A stretch of DNA of 20,195 nt. Source: JAQBDA01 sp041301185 (lineage in GTDB: Bacteria; Chloroflexota; Anaerolineae; Anaerolineales; UBA4823). This document shows, one piece after another, positions 7,267 through 14,300 of this stretch (position 1 is the first letter of the stretch; each line of letters starts with the position of its first letter). The position numbers were made by a program, and so were the translations under genes. The stretch covers positions 1 to 20,195 of the forward strand of contig JBFYSV010000336.1 in NCBI GenBank assembly GCA_041301185.1. Direction: 5' to 3'. The notes under the pieces are model-generated. The model ran no database searches and was not told the DNA's origin. It saw only the letters and a program-made list of their open reading frames with translations.

Positions 7267-8622
7267 TCAGGGTATTTTCTGAATCACCCCAAGGTAGATG
7301 GAGGCGTTGGTGCTGGTTATTTCGGGCAGCCACGGCTCTCCAGGCATTTTCCAGCCGCAGGTTTCAAATACGATTTGAGGTTGATCTGGTCTGAGCGAGC
7401 TGGCCAGCAGCGGGTCGTTGGCTGATGCCAGGTCCAGCGCCTCGGGCAAGCCCAGGTCCAGGTATTTGAGCATTTCGGTTGGCGGTACCCGCGAGGCAAC
7501 CGCCAGCACCAATCCGCTGACAACCGTTTCGCCCTGGACGATCTCCACCTGCGCGCCTTGTAAATCTTGCAAGCGGGCATGCACTTTGCGCAGCGAGGAG
7601 CTGGCCTGGTCAAACCCCATCCCTTCTACGGCGCGGCGGAAGGCTTCTGCCTCCCCGTTGATGCCTGAATGGGCGGTAACGTAAATGACCTCACCGCCTT
7701 CATCAGCAACATAGCGATTGATGCATGCCTGCCGGTCGCCATATTCGCAGGTCTGCCCGGGCGTGAAGGCAATCACAATCGGTTTGCCCTGGTTGACGCG
7801 CTCATTGGGCGGGAAGATCTTGATCCGGATACGCTGAGTGGTGTCGTTGAAGTCGATCCCGTAGAACGTGGCTGAGGAAGCTGGGTGGGCTGAGCCCTGT
7901 CCGGTGTCGCCCGCTACCTGAGGGGCAGGCAAGACCCGCGTGTTGAGCTGGGGCAGGAAGGGTGTGGGGGTTGCGCCGCTCTGCAACACGGCAGACAGCA
8001 GCCACTCGACAAAGCCGCTGCCTCCCGGCGATGGTCGCCCGGGTGGCGTGGCGGCAGGGGAAGTGCTGAGCGGGGTGGGCGAGGCAGCCGGCGGTGTGAG
8101 GGTGGCGGTTTCAGACGGACCTCCAGGAGTGCTGGTTGCGCTGGGCAACGGCGTGGAAGGCGTCTCGGTTGCCGCCAGTGCGGTGGAGGTTGCGGTTGGG
8201 CTGCTGGTTGGGGTGGCTGTAGGAACCAGCGGGGTGGGGGTGGGAGTAGGTGTTTGTAGAACACTGTACTCTCTTAAGTTTTGCAAGCCAAAGCCACACC
8301 AGAAGGTATTCTCATCGATCAGTGCGCAGGCAGCGCCCACATCTGGAGCAGGCCAGTTCGGCTGCAGGCAATATGCCAGCACCTCCCAGCCTTCGTTATG
8401 ACAAACCCGGAAGCGTTGCCGAGGATCGGATACGCCCGGCACGGGACCTATCCCCAAATCTTCGCAGACATACCAGTCATAGACCGGTTTTTGGTTTAGC
8501 TCAAGCGGGAGACCCTCGGGGAGCGATCTCGGTCGATCAGAAGCCGACCGAAACCAGAGGAATAAAACTGCTGCAATGATTAGCAGCAGGACCACACCAA
8601 GGATGATCTGGTTGCGTTTCAT
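7267..8622 (-). CDS. Membrane-anchored protein: Cys-rich module, Thr/Pro linker, sortase-like domain
   Basis: A 451-residue protein in four parts. Residues 6-23 are one hydrophobic anchor. Residues 45-120 form a small Cys-rich module (C53, C74, C85, C99, C109). Residues 123-200 are a low-complexity Thr/Pro/Ser linker, typical of wall-spanning spacers. Residues about 252-451 resemble a sortase fold: VIYVTAHSG with H318 in place of the catalytic His strand, LQDLQGAQVEIV near 351, SRVPPTEM near 377, then IVFETCGW with C422. After the Cys no arginine appears at the expected spacing, so it may be inactive, divergent, or only superficially similar. GAGGAG lies 6 bases before the ATG. Last gene of a probable three-gene minus-strand operon. 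No substrate is assigned. Confidence 0.75.
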   Translation of the reverse strand: MKRNQIILGVVLLLIIAAVLFLWFRSASDRPRSLPEGLPLELNQKPVYDWYVCEDLGIGPVPGVSDPRQRFRVCHNEGWEVLAYCLQPNWPAPDVGAACALIDENTFWCGFGLQNLREYSVLQTPTPTPTPLVPTATPTSSPTATSTALAATETPSTPLPSATSTPGGPSETATLTPPAASPTPLSTSPAATPPGRPSPGGSGFVEWLLSAVLQSGATPTPFLPQLNTRVLPAPQVAGDTGQGSAHPASSATFYGIDFNDTTQRIRIKIFPPNERVNQGKPIVIAFTPGQTCEYGDRQACINRYVADEGGEVIYVTAHSGINGEAEAFRRAVEGMGFDQASSSLRKVHARLQDLQGAQVEIVQGETVVSGLVLAVASRVPPTEMLKYLDLGLPEALDLASANDPLLASSLRPDQPQIVFETCGWKMPGEPWLPEITSTNASIYLGVIQKIP

Positions 8623-8689
8623 GAATCGCTCCTCAAAGAGTATACCATTCTGTTGAGCAAGATTCGTGCCAATTCCAAGTTGTTCACGG

Positions 8690-9511
8690 TTAATTGATCA
8701 TAGCCAGGCTGTGGGCAGCAGCTTGTAGGTAAGAACGAACGATTTCGGCGTCCGGCGCGTTTGGGACGCGCCCCAGGTATTGCTCGTAAGCTTGCACCGC
8801 CAGCCGCAACGATCCACGCCGGTGATAAATCCAGCCAGTGTCGCGGATCAGCTCGGGCATATCTGGCTGGATCATTTGCAGATGCTCGATGACAGCCTGG
8901 GCTTGTTCCCAGGTTTCATCCCGGAAATAGATGTTACGCAGGTTGTTTAGCATGCGGGTCAAGATGGCGTGAGCGGAGATAGGTTGCAACCATTCCGGCT
9001 GGAACGGGCCTTCGTAATTCGTGGATTGGCGCACAAGCAGTGCGCAATCTTCTAAAGAGAGCCGGTTCCCCCCATGAAAAGGATCGAGGAAATAATCGTT
9101 CTCACCTGTGTCGATGCGAATAACGAAATGCCCGGGTAGCCCAATTCCTTGGGCGGGGATCCCAAGCCGGCTGGCAAGAGCCAGGTAAATGACGGACAGG
9201 CTGATCGGAATGCCCAGGCGCCGTTCCAGCACCTCATTGAGAAAGCTATTGCGGGGGTCATGATATTCCTGGACATTGCCGCGAAAACCTTCCAGGGTGA
9301 AAAGGTAATCGCTCAAGCTTTCAGCCTGCTCCAGGACAGACTGGTGGGGTGAGATGAACGCTCCGGCTGACTCAGCCAGGTAGTCAACCCGCTCTACAAA
9401 AGCCTCCACGCTCAGACCGGGGTAGGCTATTTCACGTGCAAACAGTAGTCCAGCCCACAGGAGATCGATTGGCTCAGCATGGATTGCATCATAAAAACTG
9501 GTTTCAGGCAT
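8690..9511 (-). CDS. SirB1-like transglutaminase-fold protein with TPR tail
   Basis: A 273-residue protein of the SirB1 / Transglut_core2 family. The family core runs from about 85 to 145: RNSFLNEVLERRLG, then IPISLSVIYLALASRLGIP, then LPGHFVIR and YFLDPFHGG. H128 and D143 match two of the transglutaminase triad positions, but I see serines, not a cysteine, at the usual nucleophile region (about 104-106), as is common in this family. The C-terminal 90 residues read as two TPR-like helix pairs. The biochemical role of the family is not established. ATG at 9509-9511 has only a weak ribosome binding site. It lies 37 bases after the SIS gene and 67 before the sortase-like gene, all on the minus strand. 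Confidence 0.85.
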   Translation of the reverse strand: MPETSFYDAIHAEPIDLLWAGLLFAREIAYPGLSVEAFVERVDYLAESAGAFISPHQSVLEQAESLSDYLFTLEGFRGNVQEYHDPRNSFLNEVLERRLGIPISLSVIYLALASRLGIPAQGIGLPGHFVIRIDTGENDYFLDPFHGGNRLSLEDCALLVRQSTNYEGPFQPEWLQPISAHAILTRMLNNLRNIYFRDETWEQAQAVIEHLQMIQPDMPELIRDTGWIYHRRGSLRLAVQAYEQYLGRVPNAPDAEIVRSYLQAAAHSLAMIN

Positions 9512-9548
9512 GGCAGCTCAAAGGAAGCTAGAGGCGCTGGGTAGCACT

Positions 9549-10586
9549 TTAGTGGGTTTGGGTGACTTTGTGCAGGCTGCGCGGTGATTCTGGATTATAG
9601 CCTTTGGCACAGGTCAGGTGATAGGCGAATAATTGCCCGGGGAGGATGGCGATTTGAGGCGTGAGCCACTCAGGGATGCCAGCGGGCAAAGGGATGGGGG
9701 ACTGCGCCAGGCTCAGTGCCGGGCTGGAATTCGAGATAACCACCAGCTCGCCGCCACGCTCGCGGGTGATCAGTTCCAGGGCTTCGATCATCGCCGGCGA
9801 CACCTTGCCCTCTGGGACAACTGCCAGCACAGGGAAGCCATGCTCCACCATGGCAATTGGCCCGTGCAGGAAATCCGCTGGAGAGTAGGGTTCTGCGGCA
9901 ACATAGGTCATTTCTTTTAACTTGAGAGACCACTCGAAAGCCGTAGCGTAGTTGAAGCCCCGCCCCAGCACCACACAGCGCTGCATATACCGATAACGTT
10001 GTACCATGTTGGCAATCGCCCCATCTTGTTCCAGTACCTGTCCTGCCCAATCTGGCACGCGTTGCATCTCTGTCCATGCAACTTCATCGTCCAGCAAGGC
10101 TGCGGAAAGCATAGCGATCGCCATCAGCTCAGCGGTGTAGGTTTTGGTGGCTGCTACGGCAGCCTCTTTGCCAGCCATGATGTCCAGCACCAGGTCCGCC
10201 GTTTGGGCCAGTGGCGACTCGGGCGAGTTGGTGATGGCAAGAGTCAGGCATCCCTGGCGCATGCCTTCCTCCAGAACGCTGACCACATCCGGAGACTGAC
10301 CGGATTGGGAGACGCCCACAACCAGGGCTCCTTGCAACTTGGGTGGCTGCTGGTAATACGTGAACAGGGATGGCGTGGCAAGCGCCATGGGCAGCTGGTT
10401 GCGCGCACCCCACAGGTAGTTGGCATACCGTCCGGCGTTATCCGATGTGCCCCGAGCTGCCAGGAAGATAAAGCGAATATCCTGCTGGCGAATTGCAGCA
10501 GCAATCTGCTCGGTTTGTATTCTGCGACCGCTCAGCAATTCTGCCAGGCGATCCGGCTGTTCCAGGATCTCGGAATGGATGCTCAT
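9549..10586 (-). CDS. Double-SIS sugar-phosphate isomerase/deaminase (GlmS C-half-like)
   Basis: A 345-residue protein with two SIS domains (about 37-165 and 203-330) and no glutaminase domain, matching the isomerase half of GlmS. Visible blocks: ARGTSDNA (44-51), VSQSGQSPD (92-100, phosphosugar loop), ATKTYTAEL (146-154), GRGFNYATAFEWSLKLKE (208-225), LHGPIAMVE (240-248), and the C-tail SPRSLHKVTQTH, where K340 parallels the ring-opening lysine of GlmS. Without a glutaminase it cannot make glucosamine-6-P from glutamine; known relatives of this shape are GlmS-like deaminases (NagB-II) and AgaS-type enzymes, so an amino-sugar-phosphate deaminase/isomerase is the likely role. A minus-strand TATAAT lies about 28 bases before the ATG. 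First gene of the SIS-SirB1-sortase-like run. Confidence 0.88.
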   Translation of the reverse strand: MSIHSEILEQPDRLAELLSGRRIQTEQIAAAIRQQDIRFIFLAARGTSDNAGRYANYLWGARNQLPMALATPSLFTYYQQPPKLQGALVVGVSQSGQSPDVVSVLEEGMRQGCLTLAITNSPESPLAQTADLVLDIMAGKEAAVAATKTYTAELMAIAMLSAALLDDEVAWTEMQRVPDWAGQVLEQDGAIANMVQRYRYMQRCVVLGRGFNYATAFEWSLKLKEMTYVAAEPYSPADFLHGPIAMVEHGFPVLAVVPEGKVSPAMIEALELITRERGGELVVISNSSPALSLAQSPIPLPAGIPEWLTPQIAILPGQLFAYHLTCAKGYNPESPRSLHKVTQTH

Positions 10587-10614
10587 AATTCAGGTCTCTG
10601 TTGTCTGTACTTGA

Positions 10615-10641
10615 ATTATAAACGCACTTGTCTGGCTTCAA
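10615..10641 (-). promoter_or_regulatory. Promoter of the SIS gene operon
   Basis: On the minus strand TATAAT occupies 10620-10615, ending 28 bases before the ATG. A TTGAAG-like -35 is at 10641-10636, with a short 15-base spacer. Transcription would start about 20 bases before the gene. No terminator or riboswitch fold is evident in the short leader. Confidence 0.45.
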
Positions 10642-10733
10642 GCTGCGGGTTAAGTGCTTCGTTGGAATTGCCAATATGATAATCTTCCAGGTAATTTGCC
10701 GATTAAGTGTAACAAGATCCCACCGGCTTCGTT

Positions 10734-11036
10734 TATATTGATGACACTTGGGCGAGTGTCAAGAGGGGCTAGCCAACGTCATGACAACATTATCCGGCTA
10801 GCCCGCACCACTTAAGCAGGCTGGGTACTTGGAAATAGTACGTTGGCTGCCCTCAGAAACTTAAAAATTGCGACCAGGATATGCTGCCCCAGTAGATTGT
10901 TCGGGGATGGATAGGCTGGGGTTGACAGGGGAGCCTGGTGTGCTTCGTCAGAGGCTTTTGGGGAGAGCCCTCTGGCGTGGCAAAACTCAAAGAGACCGGA
11001 AAATAGGGTTTCACCTTGATCCGGTCTCTATTTATT
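10734..11036 (+). ncRNA. Candidate structured non-coding RNA ending in an intrinsic terminator
   Basis: This stretch has no coding frame but is unusually rich in long perfect inverted repeats. A TATATT -10-like box lies at 10734-10739, which would start the RNA near 10746. Stems include GGGCTAGCC/GGCTAGCCC (10766-10774/10796-10804), AGCCAACGT/ACGTTGGCT (10771-10779/10840-10848, competing with the first), GTACT/AGTAC (10825-10829/10837-10841), CCCCAG/CTGGGG (10887-10892/10916-10921) and CAGAGGCT/AGCCCTCTG (10949-10974, one bulge). It ends in a 10-bp terminator hairpin. I do not recognise RNase P, tmRNA, SRP or a known riboswitch. No coding gene on the plus strand lies before the terminator, so a free-standing RNA is the simplest reading. 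The promoter assignment is weak and the fold is not computed. Confidence 0.45.
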
Positions 11037-11038
11037 TG
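10991..11038 (+). terminator. Strong intrinsic terminator
   Basis: AGAGACCGGA (10991-11000) pairs perfectly with TCCGGTCTCT (11020-11029), a 10-bp stem with a 19-base loop, followed by TATTTATTTG on the plus strand. The minus-strand side is followed by TTTGAGTTTTG, so weak termination in that direction is possible. No protein gene on the plus strand lies within 3.7 kb upstream, so it must serve a transcript starting in the intergenic region. Confidence 0.75.
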
Positions 11039-11082
11039 TAGCTATGCACTTCAGGGGATTTCGGGGGAGTGTAAGCGGGCGA

Positions 11083-11145
11083 AGCACACATACACACCCA
11101 AAATCATCTGGTATCGAGTTCTTTTCATTCGAGTGCATGTGTGCT
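11083..11145. repeat. Inverted repeat overlapping the PAS gene promoter
   Basis: AGCACACAT (11083-11091) is repeated in inverse as ATGTGTGCT (11137-11145), 45 bases apart. The right arm covers the TGC and first base of the extended -10 of the downstream PAS gene. It could be a paired operator site or a chance GT/CA-rich match. Confidence 0.35.
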
Positions 11146-11150
11146 ACACT
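11122..11150 (+). promoter_or_regulatory. Promoter of the PAS-DUF4332 gene
   Basis: TTTTCA (11122-11127), 17 bases, then TACACT (11145-11150) preceded by TGC, an extended -10. Predicted start near 11157, giving an 80-base leader to the ATG at 11238, which has AAGGGAG 7 bases upstream. Confidence 0.5.
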
Positions 11151-11237
11151 ATCCCTTAAAGAAATAGTTAACATCCCCAAAACTCGCCAGCAGGGTCGTC
11201 TCTTGCCTTGAACGATCTAAAATAAAGGGAGATAAAT

Positions 11238-12839
11238 ATGAAGAAATCATCTACCCCGTCCTACACTTTCCCTTTCATCTTGCTTGGATTTCTCTTTGGC
11301 CTGCTCATCGTCTTTTTTGGTACGGTGGTTGCTGTCTTGGCAGCAGGACAGCCACTCACCTTTGATAATCTCGTCCAGGCTCAACTCTCGACCCCGCTGC
11401 TATGGGTGCTGGATAGCGTCCCGTTTTTCATGGCTGCGATTCTGGGTATCCTGGGATCGAGAGAAACTAAACTGGTGCGCGCTCGCCGGGATACTTGGGA
11501 TGCCCAGCGACGGGTAGCGGATGCCTCCCGTTTGAGCAGCGAGATGACGAAAAAGGACAAAGAGCGCCAGGATATCGAAGAGGTGATCAGCCGGGGCAAG
11601 CGCGAGTGGGAAGCTACCTTCGACTCGGTTCAGGATTTAATCTTACTCACCGATGAGCGGCGGACTGTGATCCGCTGCAACCGCTCGGCTGCCCAGGCGT
11701 TTTACCTGGATTTCCCGCAGATCATCGGTAAACCGGTTGACGAGCTATTCTTTGGCTCCGAATCCGGAGAACAATTGCCTGCTCAGAAAACCGAGGTGAA
11801 ATTCCCCGCCCTGGATGGCTGGTACGAGGTCACCAGCACCCCGCTGACGTTTGAAGGCATCCCGCACGGTAAGATCTTCGTGGTGCGCAATATCACAGAT
11901 CGCAAGCAGGCGGCTTTAGACCTGGAGCGCCAGAAGCAGTTTTACGAGGCCCTGGTAAAGAACAGCCCGATTGCCATTGTTACCCTCAGCCTGGAGCACC
12001 GCGTGGTGGCTTGTAACCCTGCATTTGAGGCGATGTTTGATTATCGCCAGCAGGAGGTCCTGGGTCAAAATATCGACAGCTTGATTTCGCCCCTGGAGAT
12101 TCTGGAGGAGAGCCAGTCTTTAACCCAGCGTGTCGAGCGCGGCGAAACTGTGTACAAGATCAGCCAGCGCCGACGCAAGGATGGCACATTAATTGATGTC
12201 GAGGCGTTCGGTATCCCGGTTGTCTTGTGGGGGAAGCAAATTGGTATTTTAGGCATGTATAACGATATCACAGACCTGGTCCGGGCGGGACAAGTCTCAC
12301 GGATGGAAATGTTGGAGGAAGAAGCACCCGTCGAAGCTATTGAGGAAATGCCAGAGCCTGCCCTGGAAGAGATGCCTGAAGAGCAGGTAGACGAGCCAGT
12401 CGAGGAGGTGCTTGCGTCTCCTGGGCGCCAGCGGCTGATAAAAATAGAGACGATCGAGGGGGTTGGAGCGGTGTATGCTGCCAAGCTGGCCGAGGTGGGG
12501 ATCGTCACGACCGAGGATTTACTGAATTCTGCTGGCACGCGCAAAGGGCGCCAGGATCTGGCTGAGACGATCGGTATCTCTGGTAAGCTTATCCTCAAGT
12601 GGGTCAATCGAGCCGACTTAATGCGCGTGCCCGGGATTGGCGAAGAGTACAGCGACCTGCTCGAGGCGGGGGGTGTGGATACGGTCAAGGAGTTGCGAAA
12701 CCGCAAGGCAGAAAATCTATATAAGACCCTCACCCAGGTGAATGACGAAAAAAGTCTTGTTCGCCGTCCGCCGTATCTGTCTGAGGTAGAGGCTTGGATT
12801 GCGGCAGCCAAGCAAATCGAGCCACGCGTATCGTACTAA
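11238..12839 (+). CDS. Membrane PAS-PAS protein with C-terminal DUF4332 helix-hairpin-helix domain
   Basis: A 533-residue sensor-like protein. Two membrane helices (about 11-36 and 53-74) form a hairpin with a short outside loop. A charged, coiled-coil-like helix (about 76-122) leads to two PAS domains: about 122-220 (ATFDSVQDLILLTDE to VRNITDRKQ) and 236-347 (ALVKNSPIAIVTLS to MYNDITDL). An acidic, Glu/Pro-rich linker (356-391) joins a DUF4332 module (about 402-525), seen by IEGVGAVYAAKLAEVGI, TEDLLNSAGTRKGRQDLAE, WVNRADLMRVPGIGEEYSDL and VEAWIAAAK: two helix-hairpin-helix units. There is no histidine kinase, GGDEF, EAL or methyl-accepting domain. Function is unknown; a membrane-tethered sensor acting through HhH contacts with nucleic acid or protein is the inference. 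It has its own promoter and terminator. Confidence 0.88.
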   Translation: MKKSSTPSYTFPFILLGFLFGLLIVFFGTVVAVLAAGQPLTFDNLVQAQLSTPLLWVLDSVPFFMAAILGILGSRETKLVRARRDTWDAQRRVADASRLSSEMTKKDKERQDIEEVISRGKREWEATFDSVQDLILLTDERRTVIRCNRSAAQAFYLDFPQIIGKPVDELFFGSESGEQLPAQKTEVKFPALDGWYEVTSTPLTFEGIPHGKIFVVRNITDRKQAALDLERQKQFYEALVKNSPIAIVTLSLEHRVVACNPAFEAMFDYRQQEVLGQNIDSLISPLEILEESQSLTQRVERGETVYKISQRRRKDGTLIDVEAFGIPVVLWGKQIGILGMYNDITDLVRAGQVSRMEMLEEEAPVEAIEEMPEPALEEMPEEQVDEPVEEVLASPGRQRLIKIETIEGVGAVYAAKLAEVGIVTTEDLLNSAGTRKGRQDLAETIGISGKLILKWVNRADLMRVPGIGEEYSDLLEAGGVDTVKELRNRKAENLYKTLTQVNDEKSLVRRPPYLSEVEAWIAAAKQIEPRVSY

Positions 12840-12854
12840 TCCATTGTATCGAGA

Positions 12855-12898
12855 GATAAAAACGAGGTGGGCTCTCCGAAGGCCCACCTTGTTGCTTT
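12855..12898. terminator. Bidirectional intrinsic terminator between convergent genes
   Basis: AGGTGGGC (12865-12872) pairs with GCCCACCT (12882-12889), loop of 9. On the plus strand TGTTGCTTT follows. On the minus strand CGTTTTTATC follows, a better T-run. It sits between the stops of the PAS gene (12839) and the zinc-ribbon gene (12911), so it can end both transcripts. Confidence 0.75.
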
Positions 12899-12910
12899 AA
12901 ACTGGGTGGC

Positions 12911-13990
12911 TTATCTCTCTTGAATATCGGTGATGGCCCCGAAGGTGTTCACTTCCAGCGTCCACTCGCTACCTGGCACAAAGCGGGAGAATTCTTCGGG
13001 GCTTGCGGGCTGGTAAGTGTACGTCTCGCCGTCGCTCAGAAAGACTACCGTATAGGATTGGTTGCTATCCCCCTGGCGCTGCTCCGCTTCCAGTTGTAAC
13101 TGGGGCCAAACCGGATTGGTATCGTCGCCTTGAAGCAATTCGGTATCGACCACCACCCACTCCAGCTGGGTGTAAGTGCACCAGTCGTCATAGACGCGGT
13201 ATTCGCACTCCTGGACCACTTTGGCGATCCCGCTGCCCTGATCTACGGTGTAGGGAGTTCCGCACACTTCTTCTGCTCCAGGGGCTGGCTCAGACTGGGT
13301 GAAGCGGTATTTTTCGCTACAGGTGCCCAGCTCTGCACCTGCCGGGATCTGATCCTGCCAGTTTTCTCGATCCACCGGTTGCTCATCCAGGATTTCTATG
13401 CTGGTCTCCCAGCGCACCGATTGCACGAGCGCCGGCTGGGCTTCGCTGCGAGCGGCAAGGATCATGAAAAAGATACTACTCAGGCATAAGATTACGATGA
13501 ATACCCCAGCCAGGATTAGCAGAGTTTTATTTGGCTTAACTGCCTGAGAGGTTGCCGTAGTTGCGGTGGGTTTTGCTTCCCGCCCCAGGCTGGCACCGCA
13601 GTTCTGGCAGCGGGCTGCATTTGGCAAGTTGGGTGTGCCGCATGCCGGGCAGTTGACTTTGGCTGCGGGCTGGTCAGAGTACGCACCCATTACCTGGCCT
13701 TTTTGCCGCTCTTGACCGCCAGCCAGGTCCCCGCTGCACTGGACGCAGCTCTGCGTGCCGGCGGGGTTGCGGGCCCCGCAATATGGGCAATGAACGTCTG
13801 GCCCTTTTTCCGCCTGGGCCAGCTTTGCCTCATCGTTAATCAGCTCTTGTTGTGTGGGCAGCTCAAACTGGTCTTTTTCATCCATTGCTGCTCCACAATT
13901 GGAGCAGGTTTTTTGCGTGCCCGGGTTTTTTGTCTCACATCGCTTGCAAGTCCACTCCAGTTCGACGTAGCCGAGTGTTTTCTCTGCCAT
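12911..13990 (-). CDS. Triple zinc-ribbon membrane protein with extracytoplasmic domain
   Basis: A 359-residue protein. Three four-cysteine ribbons lie at the N terminus: C15/C18/C29/C32 (WTCKRCETKNPGTQKTCSNC), C68/C71/C82/C85 and C114/C117/C128/C131, each CxxC-10-CxxC. The third is followed by a Thr/Ala linker and one membrane helix (about 156-180). The C-terminal 180 residues, with C224, C243, C262 and C271, resemble nothing I can name and should lie outside if the ribbons are inside. The ribbons likely bind zinc structurally and mediate protein contacts. AAGGAG lies 6 bases before the ATG. It is convergent with the PAS gene and divergent from livJ. Function unknown. Confidence 0.82.
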   Translation of the reverse strand: MAEKTLGYVELEWTCKRCETKNPGTQKTCSNCGAAMDEKDQFELPTQQELINDEAKLAQAEKGPDVHCPYCGARNPAGTQSCVQCSGDLAGGQERQKGQVMGAYSDQPAAKVNCPACGTPNLPNAARCQNCGASLGREAKPTATTATSQAVKPNKTLLILAGVFIVILCLSSIFFMILAARSEAQPALVQSVRWETSIEILDEQPVDRENWQDQIPAGAELGTCSEKYRFTQSEPAPGAEEVCGTPYTVDQGSGIAKVVQECEYRVYDDWCTYTQLEWVVVDTELLQGDDTNPVWPQLQLEAEQRQGDSNQSYTVVFLSDGETYTYQPASPEEFSRFVPGSEWTLEVNTFGAITDIQER

Positions 13991-14296
13991 GGGTTTCTCC
14001 TTGCTGGCATGTTTCCTTCCAGGTGTCCATAATTATAGCTGCTCTGAGCGGGCTAAAATGCTTTCATTTTGGTAAATAATCCACCTGCCGGAAAGAGAAG
14101 CCACACCCATTAGCCCAGTGGCGATATTTTTGGTTATTGAGAATTTAACCGTTTTCTGCTTTAATGATGTAGGACGTTGCTCATTACTCAACCTTAACAA
14201 CCAGAAAGGAGGCTAAACTATTCGGACGATCGTGTCCAGTGTATCCTCATTGGTTCAAGCTTTGATAAACACCACTAGACCCTTAAGGAGAGAATC
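13991..14296. other. Divergent control region between zinc-ribbon gene and livJ
   Basis: 306 bases without an annotated gene of normal size. On the minus side a TATAAT lies at 14037-14032 upstream of the zinc-ribbon gene, without a good -35. On the plus side lie the strong livJ promoter (14137-14165) and a leader with a full Shine-Dalgarno sequence (14203-14212) and an open frame into livJ. I see no tRNA. Confidence 0.6.
14137..14165 (+). promoter_or_regulatory. Strong extended -10 promoter of the liv operon
   Basis: TTGAGA (14137-14142), a 17-base spacer, then TTTAAT (14160-14165), each matching 5 of 6 consensus bases, with TGC immediately before the -10. This is the best housekeeping promoter in the window. 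The start would be near 14172, leaving a leader of about 125 bases before livJ. Confidence 0.65.
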
Positions 14297-14300
14297 ATGA
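14220..14300 (+). CDS. Possible 26-codon leader peptide overlapping livJ (ATT start)
   Basis: A textbook ribosome binding site, AGAAAGGAGG (14203-14212), stands 85 bases before livJ with no ATG, GTG or TTG at proper spacing. At 7 bases spacing is ATT (14220), a rare start codon. From there the frame is open for 26 codons and stops with a TGA sharing bases with the livJ ATG (ATGA, 14297-14300), which would couple translation. Eight of the 26 residues are Val, Leu or Ile (3 Val, 3 Leu, 2 Ile), suggestive next to a branched-chain amino acid transporter but not proof. The frame could be open by chance and the ribosome site could be vestigial. Confidence 0.3.
   Translation: MRTIVSSVSSLVQALINTTRPLRRES

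Noticed and set aside
8020..8260. Tandem DNA repeat
   Set aside because: The repetitive look comes from the Thr/Pro/Ser-rich linker of the sortase-like protein; the units are irregular, so no separate repeat element is called.
10770..10975. 6S RNA in the intergenic region
   Set aside because: A short stretch near 10857-10873 (ACTTAAAAATTGCGACC) resembles a part of E. coli 6S RNA and an outer stem is possible, but I could not build the characteristic central bubble, so only a generic structured RNA is called.
10587..11030. glmS-type ribozyme or other riboswitch in the leader of the SIS gene on the minus strand
   Set aside because: The probable promoter lies only about 30 bases before the SIS start, so the structured region is outside the message, and no glmS ribozyme core is visible.
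12065..12811. 248-codon minus-strand frame opposite the PAS-DUF4332 gene, and the similar one at 14408-15157 opposite livJ
   Set aside because: Ser/Arg-rich shadow translations of conserved genes in codon-biased DNA.
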